Origin: Bryobacter sp. CoA8 C33
GTDB taxonomy: Bacteria; Acidobacteriota; Terriglobia; Bryobacterales; Bryobacteraceae
Direction: 5' to 3'
Assembly (NCBI GenBank): GCA_019931185.1
Contig: JAINDK010000013.1
Coordinates: 26,705 to 90,704, forward strand
DNA length: 64,000 bases
In this document: positions 45,097-53,588 of the stretch, piece by piece
How the letters are laid out: the number at the start of each line of letters is the position of its first letter
Numbering within the stretch: position 1 is the stretch's first letter
The notes under the pieces: model-generated
Told to the model about the DNA's origin: nothing
The model's input: the letters and a program-made list of their open reading frames with translations, nothing else
Databases searched by the model: none
Made by a program: the position numbers and the translations under genes

Positions 45097-46413
45097 ATGC
45101 TCCCTCTCTTCCTTCTCTTGCTCGCCGCCGACCCCGCCGCCTGGTGGACCCGCTATAACGACCCCGAACTCAACCGCATCATCGACAAAGCCCTTGCCCA
45201 AAACCTCGACCTCCAGATCGCCACCCAGCGCATCGCCGAGGCCCGTACCCTCACCACCACTTCCCGCGCCCGCCTCTCCCCGGAGATCAACGCCCTCAGC
45301 TCCGCCAACCGCCTCCGCGGCGGCTTCGCCCAAAACATCATCCGCGTCCCCAATCCCTCCGGTCAGCAGCAAGGCGGCAGCTTTGTTTCCCCCTTCGATA
45401 CCGGCCTCCTCCAGTCGGGCCTCGACATGAAGTGGGAACTCGATCTCTTTGGGGGAAATCGCGCTGCCCGCCGCGCCGCCGGCGCCGACCTCCTCGCCGA
45501 GCAGGAACTCCGCGCCGATCTCGCCGTCACCATCTCCGCCGAGGCCGCCCGCTTCTACTTCGAGCTCCGCGGGATTGATGAGCGCCTCGCCATCACCCGC
45601 CGCAATCTCGATGCCCAGCGCGAACTCCTCCGCCTCACCGAGGTACGCTTCCACTCCGGCCTCGCTACCTCCCTCGATGTCGAACGCCAAAGCGCTCTTC
45701 TGTCCACCACCGAAGCCACCGTCCCCGCTCTCGAAGCCGAGCGCTCGGTCCACCTCAACCGTCTCGCCGTTCTCACCAATGACCAGTCCTTGCAGTCCTC
45801 CCCGGCTTCGAACTCCCTCGCCGCTCCCTCCCTCGCCGCCGATCTCCCCAGCGAACTGCTCAAACGCCGCCCGGACGTCCGCGCCGCTGAAGCGCGCTTG
45901 TCCGCCGCCACCGATCGCCTCAAACAAGCCCGAACCGACCTCTACCCAAAAATCTCGCTCAACGGCCTCATGGGCCGTCAGGGTACCTCCCTGACTGGTC
46001 TCTCCCTCGGCGCCGGCAACTTCTTCAACCTCGGCCCGCAAATCCAACTTCCCATCTTCAACTCTGGCCGCATTCAGGCTAACATCGCCCAAAACCACGC
46101 CCGCCTCCAGCAGGCGCGCCTCACCTACCTGAAGGAACTGCTCATCGCCTTTGAAGAGGCCGCCAACGCTCTTTCCTCCTACAAGCTGCAGCGCGAGCGC
46201 GAGACCCGGCTCGCCGCCGCCACGCGCTCCGCCGCCAACTCGCTCACCCTCACCAACGACCTCGAACGCGCCGGCCTCTCCGACGGTCTTGCCGTCCTCG
46301 ACACACAGCGCACTCTCCTCGATTCCGAATACCAACAATCCGCGGCCCGCACCGCCGTTTTGCTCGAATCCGTCGCCCTCTTCAAGGCCCTCGCCGGCGG
46401 TTGGCCCGATTGA
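45097..46413 (+). CDS. TolC/NodT-family outer membrane efflux protein
   Basis: This 438-residue outer-membrane factor has two OEP repeats: DPELNRIIDKALAQNLDLQI and SGLATSLDVERQSALLSTTE in the first half, and ELLKRRPDVRAAEARLSAAT with GLSDGLAVLDTQRTLLDSEY in the second. It should form the trimeric exit duct for the exporter. The short signal peptide MLPLFLLLLAADPAAWW lacks a lipobox Cys, unlike most NodT proteins. The ATG at 45097 lies 1 nt after the fusion-protein stop; the open frame further upstream overlaps that gene and is not coding. Confidence 0.92.
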   Translation: MLPLFLLLLAADPAAWWTRYNDPELNRIIDKALAQNLDLQIATQRIAEARTLTTTSRARLSPEINALSSANRLRGGFAQNIIRVPNPSGQQQGGSFVSPFDTGLLQSGLDMKWELDLFGGNRAARRAAGADLLAEQELRADLAVTISAEAARFYFELRGIDERLAITRRNLDAQRELLRLTEVRFHSGLATSLDVERQSALLSTTEATVPALEAERSVHLNRLAVLTNDQSLQSSPASNSLAAPSLAADLPSELLKRRPDVRAAEARLSAATDRLKQARTDLYPKISLNGLMGRQGTSLTGLSLGAGNFFNLGPQIQLPIFNSGRIQANIAQNHARLQQARLTYLKELLIAFEEAANALSSYKLQRERETRLAAATRSAANSLTLTNDLERAGLSDGLAVLDTQRTLLDSEYQQSAARTAVLLESVALFKALAGGWPD

Positions 46414-46431
46414 CGTGATATTACTCCGCCA

Positions 46432-46689
46432 TTGTGCCTAGCACTCTCATTCCTTCTCGTCCTGTCAACGGCCCTGGCCCAAGGTAATTCTTATAACACC
46501 AGCCATCTCTGGTGGGAGCCAAACCAGGACGAATTTTTTCCCCGGGATAGTGACTACGAAAACCCTACCGGTCTTCTCCGCGTGTCCCTCCCCAATGGTT
46601 CCTTTCGCACCGGCGGACATCCCTTCTTCAAACCCATCGGCGCCAATGGCCGCGCCTGCATCACCTGCCACCAACCCTCAATGCCATGA
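46432..46689 (+). CDS. N-terminal part of a split c-type cytochrome (first heme)
   Basis: This 85-residue exported fragment begins with a signal peptide (TTG start; MCLALSFLLVLSTALAQ) and ends in a heme c motif CITCH (residues about 78-82), then stops at a TGA. The following frame continues naturally: expected CHQPSN-AMSLSV would need one extra A in the run near 46681. It was probably one gene with the next frame, and now an authentic or sequencing frameshift divides it. Alternatively the two parts are translated separately through the overlapping ATGA. It lies 18 nt after the TolC-like gene and may share its transcript. Confidence 0.7.
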   Translation: MCLALSFLLVLSTALAQGNSYNTSHLWWEPNQDEFFPRDSDYENPTGLLRVSLPNGSFRTGGHPFFKPIGANGRACITCHQPSMP

Positions 46690-47582
46690 GCCTTTCGGTC
46701 GACAACATCCGCCGCCGCTGGACCGACACGGGCGGCCAAGTCCCGCTCTTTGCCGCCATCGACGGCTCCAACTGCCCGTCCCTGCCCCAGGCTCAGCGGG
46801 CTTCTCATTCGCTTCTCCTCGATCACGGCCTCTTCCGTGTCTCCCTCCCCTGGCCGCCCAAGAACATCACACCCGACTTCCGCCTCGAGGTTCTCTCCGG
46901 CCCCGCTGGCTGCAATGCCACCCCCGGCCAGATTTCCGTTTACCGCCGCCCCCGGCCCTCCGCCAACCTCACCCGCCTGACTCCCGGGCCCCACGGCGCG
47001 CTCCTCATGGCCGACGGCCGCGCGCCCTCCCTCCGCGACCAGGCCATCGACGCCATCCTCGTCCACCAGCAGGCCGTCTCGGCCCCCAGCGAATCCGACC
47101 TCAAGCGCATCCTCGATTTCGAGACCACCATCCTCGCCTCTCAATACTCCGATTACCGCGGCGGCATCACCACCCAATTCGACAGCCCAGGCCCGGGCTC
47201 CTCGGGCCCTCATCGTGACTCTGTCCTGCGCGGCAAGGCTCTTTTCGCTGCCCGCTGTTCTTCCTGCCACCTGTCCGGCGCTCCCCGCGCCCACGCCACC
47301 CCCAAACCACATCTCCCCGCCCTTCCCTCTTTCCGGGCTACCTGTGCTTCCGGCAAAGTCCTCACAACCCAGGACCCAGGCCTCGCCCTCATCACCGGCA
47401 AGTGCGCCGACCCGGGCGCCATCGTCATCCCCCCATTCTTTGGCCTCGCCGCTCGCCCCCCTTACTTCTCCAATGGCTCCGCCCCCACCCTCGAGGCCCT
47501 CATCGAGGCCTATCAGCAAATCGGCATTCATTTCTCTCCGGCCGAAAAACAGGATCTCCTTCACTTCCTGCTAACGCTCTAA
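46686..47582 (+). CDS. C-terminal part of a split c-type cytochrome (second heme)
   Basis: This 298-residue frame starts with ATG overlapping the previous TGA and lacks its own export signal, although its CSSCH heme motif (about residue 192) requires periplasmic assembly. The sequence (IDGSNCPSLPQAQRASHSLLL, IPPFFGLAARPPYFSNGSAPTLEALIEAY) is typical of diheme cytochrome c / MauG-like proteins with a methionine or histidine ligand region near the end. That supports a frameshift within one gene about 1.15 kb long. If no frameshift correction occurs, the second heme domain would stay in the cytoplasm without heme. Confidence 0.72.
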   Translation: MSLSVDNIRRRWTDTGGQVPLFAAIDGSNCPSLPQAQRASHSLLLDHGLFRVSLPWPPKNITPDFRLEVLSGPAGCNATPGQISVYRRPRPSANLTRLTPGPHGALLMADGRAPSLRDQAIDAILVHQQAVSAPSESDLKRILDFETTILASQYSDYRGGITTQFDSPGPGSSGPHRDSVLRGKALFAARCSSCHLSGAPRAHATPKPHLPALPSFRATCASGKVLTTQDPGLALITGKCADPGAIVIPPFFGLAARPPYFSNGSAPTLEALIEAYQQIGIHFSPAEKQDLLHFLLTL

Positions 47583-47599
47583 TCCGTCCTCCACCCTGT

Positions 47600-47605
47600 T
47601 AAAAT
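47600..47605 (+). promoter_or_regulatory. Candidate -10 element of the GH51 gene (near-leaderless)
   Basis: TAAAAT lies 11 nt before the ATG at 47617, in the context ctgttaaaatcg, similar to the boxes before tpx and the S9 peptidase. No Shine-Dalgarno is evident. Confidence 0.45.
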
Positions 47606-47616
47606 CGCGCTCAGCT

Positions 47617-49149
47617 ATGTCTTCTCGCGCTCTGTTTACCCTCTTTTGCCTCGCTGCGAATTTGAGTGCGCAATCCTCCGCGACACTCACCATCCGCACC
47701 ACCGAACCCGGTCCCAAGGTCCAGCGCCAGATCTTCGGCCAATTCGCCGAACACCTCGGCTTCGGCATCTACGGCGGAATCTGGGTCGGCGAAGATTCGA
47801 AAATTCCGAATACCCGCGGCTATCGTAATGATGTCCTCAATGCCTTGAAGCGCATCCATGTTCCCGTCGTCCGCTGGCCCGGCGGTTGCTTCGCCGATGA
47901 GTACAATTGGCGCGAAGGCGTCGGCCCCCGCTCCAAGCGCCCCGTCAAGATCAACACCCACTGGGGAGGCGTCACCGAACCAAACTCCTTCGGTACCCAC
48001 GAGTTCATGGATTTCGCCGAACTGCTCGGCGCCGAGGCCTATGTCAGCGGCAACGTCGGCAACGGCAGCCCCCGCGAAATGGCCGAGTGGGTCGAATACC
48101 TCACCTCCCCGGCCGGATCCCTCGCCGACGAACGCAAAGCCAACGGCCGCCCCAACCCTTGGCAACTCCCCTTTTTCGGCCTCGGCAATGAACTCTGGGG
48201 TTGCGGCGGCAACATGCGCGCCGAATATGCCGCCGACGTCACTCGCCGCTACTCTACCTTCATCAAGCCCCCCAAAGGCGTCAAAGTCATGAAAATGGCC
48301 TCCGGCCCCACCGACTCCGACTACCACTGGACTGAGGTGATGATGCGCGACGCCTCGCGCCACTTCGACGGTATCGGCCTCCACTATTACACCCTCCCCG
48401 GCAACTGGAAAGTCAAAGGCCCTGCCTATGGCTTCGACGAAACCGCCTGGGCGAAAACCCTCGCCGCTACGCTCCGGCTGGACGACTACCTCACCCGCCA
48501 CTCCGCCATCATGGACAAATATGACCCCCCAAAGCGCCTCTGGCTCGGCGTCGATGAATGGGGCTCCTGGTACGATCCAGAGCCTGGCTCCAACCCCGGC
48601 TTCCTCCAACAGCAAAACACCCTCCGCGATGCCCTCATCGCCGCCCTCAATATCAATCTCTTCGTCAAACACGCCGCCCGCGTCAAAATGGCCAATATCG
48701 CCCAGATGATCAATGTGCTCCAGGCCATGATCTTCACCAGGGACGACCGCATGGTCCTCACACCCACTTACCATGTCTTCGACATGTTCCAGGGCTTCAT
48801 GGATTCCACCAGCCTCCCCCATACCCTCCAATCCCCCTGGTACTCGAAAGATCAGTTTGTCCTGCCCGCCCTCAGTGCTTCCACGGTTCAGGACGCCAGC
48901 GGCAAGATCCTCACCGGTCTCGCCAATACCGACCCCAACCGCCCACTGCCCCTCACCATAAGCCTCAACGGCCGCACTCCCAAGTCCCTGTCTGGCTCCA
49001 TCCTCAGCGCCTCCGCCATGGACGCCCGCAACACCTTCGAGCAGCCTTCCGCCCTCGCCCCCGCTCCCTTCACCGGTGGCAAAATCGAGGCCGGCTCCAT
49101 CCGCCTCACCCTTCCACCGAAATCCGTGGTGGTCCTCACCATCGAGTAG
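47617..49149 (+). CDS. abfA: Alpha-L-arabinofuranosidase, GH51
   Basis: This 510-residue secreted GH51 enzyme has a signal peptide (MSSRALFTLFCLAANLSAQ) and a catalytic TIM barrel with IFGQFAEHLGFGIYGGIWV, VVRWPGGCFADEYNW, the acid/base glutamate in GLGNELWGCGG (E192) and the nucleophile in GVDEWGSWYD (E314). A C-terminal beta domain (LPLTISLNGRTPK, LPPKSVVVLTIE) follows. It removes arabinose from arabinoxylan, arabinan or pectin. Together with the GH88/GH105-like gene it points to plant cell wall breakdown. It stands alone with its own TAAAAT box. Confidence 0.94.
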   Translation: MSSRALFTLFCLAANLSAQSSATLTIRTTEPGPKVQRQIFGQFAEHLGFGIYGGIWVGEDSKIPNTRGYRNDVLNALKRIHVPVVRWPGGCFADEYNWREGVGPRSKRPVKINTHWGGVTEPNSFGTHEFMDFAELLGAEAYVSGNVGNGSPREMAEWVEYLTSPAGSLADERKANGRPNPWQLPFFGLGNELWGCGGNMRAEYAADVTRRYSTFIKPPKGVKVMKMASGPTDSDYHWTEVMMRDASRHFDGIGLHYYTLPGNWKVKGPAYGFDETAWAKTLAATLRLDDYLTRHSAIMDKYDPPKRLWLGVDEWGSWYDPEPGSNPGFLQQQNTLRDALIAALNINLFVKHAARVKMANIAQMINVLQAMIFTRDDRMVLTPTYHVFDMFQGFMDSTSLPHTLQSPWYSKDQFVLPALSASTVQDASGKILTGLANTDPNRPLPLTISLNGRTPKSLSGSILSASAMDARNTFEQPSALAPAPFTGGKIEAGSIRLTLPPKSVVVLTIE

Positions 49150-49303
49150 TTCCTTACCCAAGGCCCCCTCGACCGCGCAATACCAGCGTTCCCTCGAGTC
49201 AATTCTTCGACTTGCACAGCAAGGCGATAACAACTCCCACTAACCCAAATTGCCTTCTGCTTTCAAAAAGTACTGTCGGTCCGATAATCTTCGATGCTTT
49301 CAA

Positions 49304-49654
49304 CTATAAAACAGCTTCCCGGTCCACGTCCTCAACTATCGGCGCAACCCGCCGGATTTCAGGAGTTGCCGCCTTTCGAGCTCGCGCGAGAATCCGCAAG
49401 AGATTGCCTCCACGAATCAGCGCCTCCTCCTCTGGAGGAAGCTTCAGAAGACGAATTCTTGCCAATTCCGCACCGGGATGCAGCCAGGGACCATCCGAAC
49501 CAAGAACAAGTTTGGAAGCACCGGCGCGCTTCACGGCTTGCTCGATGTACTCGAATCGCCGAACGCCGGAAGTATCGGCAAGCACATTTGGGAAACGAAC
49601 AAGCTGATCAACTACCTGCTGCTGCGCGCGCCAAGCATCGGCAAAACTTCCCAA
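49304..49654 (-). pseudogene. C-terminal fragment of an amidohydrolase (COG2159-like)
   Basis: The 116-codon frame reads FPNVLADTSGVRRFEYIEQA, KLVLGSDGPWLHPGAELAR and LIRGGNLLRILARARK, the end of a TIM-barrel amidohydrolase (metal-binding Asp in GSDGPW retained). The first two thirds of the enzyme, with its HxH motif, are missing: a TGA lies about 10 codons upstream and the sequence there belongs to a LuxR-type fragment on the other strand. So it is a truncated relic. Confidence 0.75.
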
Positions 49655-49788
49655 ATAAGGTGATCGCTGGGGTGCTCGACATCAGTACTTGGACGGTTTG
49701 CACCTATATGCGGCGCATTTTCGCTAAGCTAAACGTAACTACACGCGCGGCTATGGTAACCAGGCTCCATCGTGACGGTTTACTATAA
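49648..49788 (+). pseudogene. C-terminal fragment of a LuxR-type helix-turn-helix regulator
   Basis: The frame reads FPNKVIAGVLDISTWTVCTY then MRRIFAKLNVTTRAAMVTRL and HRDGLL-stop, the GerE/LuxR recognition helices and C-terminus. The N-terminal half of the domain and any receiver domain are absent: before 49648 the same frame is out-of-frame amidohydrolase sequence. A longer open frame exists (from 49294) but only this part has family similarity. It is a relic joined to the neighbouring fragment. Confidence 0.7.
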
Positions 49789-49831
49789 ATAGAAATACAT
49801 ACAGGCCAGACCGGCCCCAATCTTAGCGCGC

Positions 49832-50041
49832 TCAAGTAAACCGCGAACCCGCCGCTCCGCATCCACCCCCGGCCCCAGCACCCCCTCCACTCCCCGTCGC
49901 CACGCAACAAGTCGACCATTGCTTCTTCGTCACCACATACCCGCACCGCGGACATTCAGCCGGCTCCTCCGCCTCCCTCATCGGACGCAGCTTCTCAAAG
50001 CCACTGCCACACTTCTCGCAACGATACTCGTAAATCGGCAT
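49832..50041 (-). CDS. FmdB-type zinc ribbon protein
   Basis: This 69-residue protein has an N-terminal FmdB/CxxC zinc ribbon, MPIYEYRCEKCGSGFEKL, with C8, C11, C30 and C33 as zinc ligands. A Gly-rich tail follows (GSGGGAGAGGGCGAAGS). Such small proteins are widespread and possibly regulatory. It starts 6 nt after the DUF1080 stop and is the last gene of a six-gene minus-strand operon. Confidence 0.9.
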   Translation of the reverse strand: MPIYEYRCEKCGSGFEKLRPMREAEEPAECPRCGYVVTKKQWSTCCVATGSGGGAGAGGGCGAAGSRFT

Positions 50042-50047
50042 TTGCTT

Positions 50048-50689
50048 CTATTTTAACGCCTTCATGCGCAACTTGCGAAACTCCACCCGCCCATCGTGAA
50101 TTTGCAGCGCCACCGGCGAGCGACGCTTCTCCTGCCGCCGCAGCATGTGCCGGCTCTCCCGCTTGCTCTGCTGAAAACTCGCCTCGGCCTCAGCCGAATC
50201 CAAGTCCACATTCACCACCCGTTCTCCATCCAGCCAATGCTCCACATGCAAACCCCGCACCACGATCCGCCCCCGGTGCCAAACCTCCGCTGCCGCCAAT
50301 CGGCCTTTGCGCGGCGCTACATAATCGTAGATCGCCCCCGCCGCATGCCGCGGCGTCGATAGCGCATCCGCGTTACGCTCATCATCCGTAATCTGATATT
50401 CGAGCCCAACCGGCTCCAGGCGCTGCCCCGATTCCCCGTACATCTGAATCCGATACTTGATCCCCGAATTCGCTCCCGCCTCCGCCCGCCACTCGAAGCG
50501 GAAGTCGAAATCCTCAAACTCCGCCTCGCTCAGTAGATACACCTCCTTGCCCACTCCCGGCGTCGTCCGCAACACCCCGCCCCGCGCCTCCCAGGATGGC
50601 GCCGGCGCCGCTCCTCCCCGTGTCCAGTACCAGCCCTTCAAACTCTTGCCGTCAAATAGCTCGAGTCCCAGCAGCAACAACCAAATCAT
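50048..50689 (-). CDS. DUF1080 family protein (3-keto-disaccharide hydrolase-like)
   Basis: This 213-residue single-domain DUF1080 protein has ELFDGKSLKGWYWTRGG at the start, FRFEWRAEAGANSGIKYRIQ in the middle and a beta-sandwich pattern throughout (ALQIHDGRVEFRKLRMKAL at the end). DUF1080 proteins have a concanavalin-like fold, and members act as 3-keto-glycoside hydrolases. The N-terminal MIWLLLLGLE is a short hydrophobic start and may be a truncated or unusual signal. It starts 1 nt after the previous gene's stop. Confidence 0.88.
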   Translation of the reverse strand: MIWLLLLGLELFDGKSLKGWYWTRGGAAPAPSWEARGGVLRTTPGVGKEVYLLSEAEFEDFDFRFEWRAEAGANSGIKYRIQMYGESGQRLEPVGLEYQITDDERNADALSTPRHAAGAIYDYVAPRKGRLAAAEVWHRGRIVVRGLHVEHWLDGERVVNVDLDSAEAEASFQQSKRESRHMLRRQEKRRSPVALQIHDGRVEFRKLRMKALK

Positions 50690-50690
50690 C

Positions 50691-51320
50691 TCAATAGCCT
50701 ACCAGCGGCGACCGCCTCAACCACTGCTTGCTCCCCAATTGCTCCAGTAGAAACGCCGCCGTGTCCGCCCGCGTGATGCTCGCGATCGTCACCCCCTCCA
50801 GTTCATCCGTCGCCCGTAACTTCCCGCCCTTCGGCCCATCCGTAAACGCGGCCGCCCTCATGATCGTCCAATCGAGCGAACTCCCCCGGATCAAGTCCTC
50901 CTGCCGGTCCTTGTCCTGGTAGATCCTCTTGGTGATCAGCGGATAAACGATCCAGTCATAAATCCACCCGCCATGCCCCTTTGAGTCCCCCGCTCCAATC
51001 CCCGTCAGCGCCACCAACCGCTTCACACCATGCTTCTCCATCGCCGCGATCAGGATTCGCGTCGAATCAGAAAACAGAGTCGTCTCCTTGCCATACGCTC
51101 TCTCTCCCAGACAGTACACCACCGCTTCCTGTCCCTGCACTGCCCGGTCAACATCCCCCGGGCTCAAGGCGTCCCCGGTCATCACTTCAAGATTCGGATG
51201 CCGCACCGCCAACTTCGCCGGATCCCGCACCAACGCACGCACTCCATGCCCCAGCTCGAGCGCCTGCGCCAGCACCTCCCGGCCAACCGCGCCCGTCGCC
51301 CCGAAAATCAAAACTCTCAT
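50691..51320 (-). CDS. NAD(P)-binding atypical short-chain dehydrogenase (NmrA-like)
   Basis: This 209-residue protein starts with the Rossmann motif MRVLIFGATGAVGREVLAQA and has VRALVRDPAKLAVRHPNLEV, GVKRLVALTGIGAGDSKGHG and LDWTIMRAAAFTDGP, typical of atypical SDR/NmrA-type NAD(P)H-binding proteins. The ATG at 51320 has a strong GGAGGAGG upstream. It may be a redox sensor, epimerase or reductase; no catalytic YxxxK is seen, so the role is unclear. It lies in the alcohol/aldehyde dehydrogenase operon. Confidence 0.85.
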   Translation of the reverse strand: MRVLIFGATGAVGREVLAQALELGHGVRALVRDPAKLAVRHPNLEVMTGDALSPGDVDRAVQGQEAVVYCLGERAYGKETTLFSDSTRILIAAMEKHGVKRLVALTGIGAGDSKGHGGWIYDWIVYPLITKRIYQDKDRQEDLIRGSSLDWTIMRAAAFTDGPKGGKLRATDELEGVTIASITRADTAAFLLEQLGSKQWLRRSPLVGY

Positions 51321-51355
51321 TGCACCACCTCCTCCTCCAAAATACACCGGTGCCG

Positions 51356-52540
51356 CTACCGGATTGAGCTCTCTTTGTTGTAGCTCCACCAATCAAACCA
51401 GTAATCCTTCACTAGCCGCACCGGCGCCAGACATTTCCCCTGATACTCCCCGCCCAGGGCGCATCCGGCAAAGCTCCACTCCGCCCCACTCACACTGTCC
51501 ATCATGATCCCCCCGCCCAACTCCTCCTTGCGGTAGAACTCCGCCGCGTCCCCCTTGCCCGGCAGCTTCGCTTCAAACGCCCGCACCGACCGTCCATCCA
51601 GCCCCACCACTAACACAATCGGCTGCCCACCCACACGGTCCATCACTAACTTGCCCCCTACTAATTTCTCATAACGGTAAGCACGGCTCGCGCCGTCAAT
51701 CTTGACACCAACTACTAACTCCCGCGGCGCCACCTGCGTCGCCGCCGTATCCACCACCGAGGCCCGCTTCCCCATCTTCTTGTCCCAGTCCTTGGCCGCA
51801 TACCGCCCCGCATACTCGCCCACCGGCTGCAACATCTTGCCCCGAGGGTTCTCATCCCGCCACACCCCAAAACTCAGTTCATCCCAATGCACCAGCGGCA
51901 ATTGCTTACCTTTTAGCGGTCCTGCGATCGCCTGCCCCGTAATCTGCTGCCAGTAACTCCCCGTCTCCTCGTCCCGCATCAGAAAATTCTGATTATTGAT
52001 CCCCGCCAGCCGGAACCGCAAAACCCGCCCTTCCACTTCCCGCCCCCACACCAGACCGGTGTGACAAAGCGTTCAATACGTCGCAACGATTGGCACCCCA
52101 CCCACTACGTCATTCACGATATGGTGATAAGCCATCATCCGCACCGGATAGGCCCGCGACTCCCCACCTAACTTCACACACAACAACATGTCCTCCGGAT
52201 CTGCCGTCGTCAGGTCCGCCGCTATCGCAAACTCCAGCCGGTCCACCGGAGCAAACATCCACTCAAACACATTGAACGACCCCAACACCGTCACCACCAC
52301 GACCAGCCCCGCCAGCCCCCAGCCCCAGATCCGCCTCAGCCGCCGCGCCAGCAATCCCGCACTCAATACCGCCAAGGCCAGCACCGCCGGGCTCCACCGC
52401 TTTAGTCCCAGCGCCAACTGCAACGCCGCGGCACTCTGCGCCCGGTCCGGATTCAGGATCAGCAACGGCGCCAACACCACCAGCACCGCCACCACCACTA
52501 CCACTCCCAACAACCAGCCGCTCCGCTTCGTTCTCACCAT
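51356..52540 (-). CDS. DUF3179 membrane protein, candidate selenoprotein (in-frame TGA = Sec156)
   Basis: Read through a single TGA at 52073-52075, this frame gives a 394-residue protein. N-terminal residues about 8-100 hold three membrane helices, and DUF3179 follows (AYPVRMMAYHHIVNDVVGGV before the TGA; LCHTGLVWGREVEGRVLRF after it). DUF3179 members normally have CxxC (TYCPLCN-like) at this place; here it reads TY-TGA-TLCHTG, giving U-x-x-C. The downstream frame has no good start of its own, and both halves match the family across the TGA. A SECIS-like hairpin begins right after it. The start may be ATG 52540, or GTG 52537, which is better spaced from GGAGG. The first codons overlap the alcohol dehydrogenase end, so translation is coupled. 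Confidence 0.85.
52041..52071 (-). promoter_or_regulatory. SECIS-like hairpin downstream of in-frame TGA
   Basis: On the minus strand, 15 nt after the TGA, an apical loop GGTCT (52053-52057) is closed by a perfect stem CACACC/GGTGTG. A lower three-pair stem CGC/GCG is separated by an internal loop TTTGT/GGG. The GGUCU loop and closeness to UGA match the bacterial SECIS of E. coli fdhF, which SelB recognises. Confidence 0.75.
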
Positions 52541-53586
52541 GCCTCCCGGTATATCGCCTGAATCTCATCCTCCCCCGCCCGCCGTGGATTGTTCGCCGGC
52601 GAACCCGAGGCGATCGCATCCCGCGCCATCTTTCCCAGTTGCCCCTCGAACCGCTCCCGGTCTCCCCCACAACACTCCCGCAAACGCGGCACTTCCAGAC
52701 TCCGGTTCAATGCCTCCAGCCATGCCACGAAGGCCTCCCGCCCCGGCTCGATCCCCAGCACCCGCGCCGCCTCGCCGTACCGCTCCGCATCCCCTTCCCA
52801 GGAATACTTCGTCACCGCCGGCAACAACACCGCATTGCTCAATCCATGCGCGATATGAAACACCACCCCCAATGGCCGCGACATCCCGTGCACCAGCGCC
52901 ACGCTCGCATTGCCAAATGCCAGCCCCCCTTCCAGCGCCGCCAGCGCCATCCCGGCCCGCGCCCGCATTTGCCTGCCGTCCCGCCACGCTTCCCGCAAAT
53001 GCTCCCGGCACCGCTCCATGCACCGCACCGCCATCGCGTCACTCAGCGGATGCCGCTTGCGGGACACAAACGCCTCCAACCCATGCGTCAGCGTATCCAC
53101 CCCCACATGCGCCGTCAGCGGCCGCGGCATCGTGGCGCTCAACTCATAATCGACGATGGCCGCATCCGGCATCAGCCCCGGCTCCCGCGTCATCCGCTTC
53201 ACCCCGGCCTCCTCGTCGGTAATCACCATCACCGGCGTCGCCTCGCTGCCTGTTCCCGCCGTCGTCGGCACCGCCACCAGCTTCACTCCCCCAAGCTGTT
53301 TCCGGATCGCCTTCGCGCAATCAATCGGGCTACCTCCGCCAAAGGCCACAATCCCATCGGCATCCCCCCGCTGCGCCTGCTCCAGCCCCGCGGCAACATT
53401 CGCCTCCGTCGGATCCGGCTGTACGCCTTCATACACAAGTTGACCTGGTTTGTCCGGCAACGAACGCGCCATCCAGCGGTCCGTCACAATCAGCGGACGC
53501 CGGATCCCCCAGTCCGCCAACACTTCCTCCAGCCGGTGCCGCGCCCCGGCGCCATACTCGATCCTTCCCGGTGAATCAAAGCGCAT
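52534..53586 (-). CDS. Iron-containing alcohol dehydrogenase
   Basis: This 350-residue group III (Fe-dependent) alcohol dehydrogenase has an NAD-binding GIVAFGGGSPIDCAKA and the metal-binding region DTLTHGLEAFVS...HGMSRPLGVVFHIAHGLSNA with three His and an Asp. It interconverts alcohols and aldehydes, substrate unknown. The ATG at 53586 starts 2 nt after the aldehyde dehydrogenase stop, which argues for alcohol to aldehyde to acyl-CoA oxidation by consecutive enzymes. The open frame continues 11 codons upstream but would overlap the dehydrogenase. Confidence 0.93.
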   Translation of the reverse strand: MRFDSPGRIEYGAGARHRLEEVLADWGIRRPLIVTDRWMARSLPDKPGQLVYEGVQPDPTEANVAAGLEQAQRGDADGIVAFGGGSPIDCAKAIRKQLGGVKLVAVPTTAGTGSEATPVMVITDEEAGVKRMTREPGLMPDAAIVDYELSATMPRPLTAHVGVDTLTHGLEAFVSRKRHPLSDAMAVRCMERCREHLREAWRDGRQMRARAGMALAALEGGLAFGNASVALVHGMSRPLGVVFHIAHGLSNAVLLPAVTKYSWEGDAERYGEAARVLGIEPGREAFVAWLEALNRSLEVPRLRECCGGDRERFEGQLGKMARDAIASGSPANNPRRAGEDEIQAIYREAW

Positions 53587-53588
53587 CG

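Noticed and set aside
46687..46689. TGA in the cytochrome gene as a second selenocysteine codon
   Set aside because: Reading through it in the same frame gives unrelated sequence; the true continuation lies in another frame, so this is a frameshift, not recoding.
49294..49647. Front part of the longer plus-strand frame ahead of the LuxR fragment
   Set aside because: It is the antisense reading of the amidohydrolase fragment; only residues from 49648 on match LuxR-type domains.
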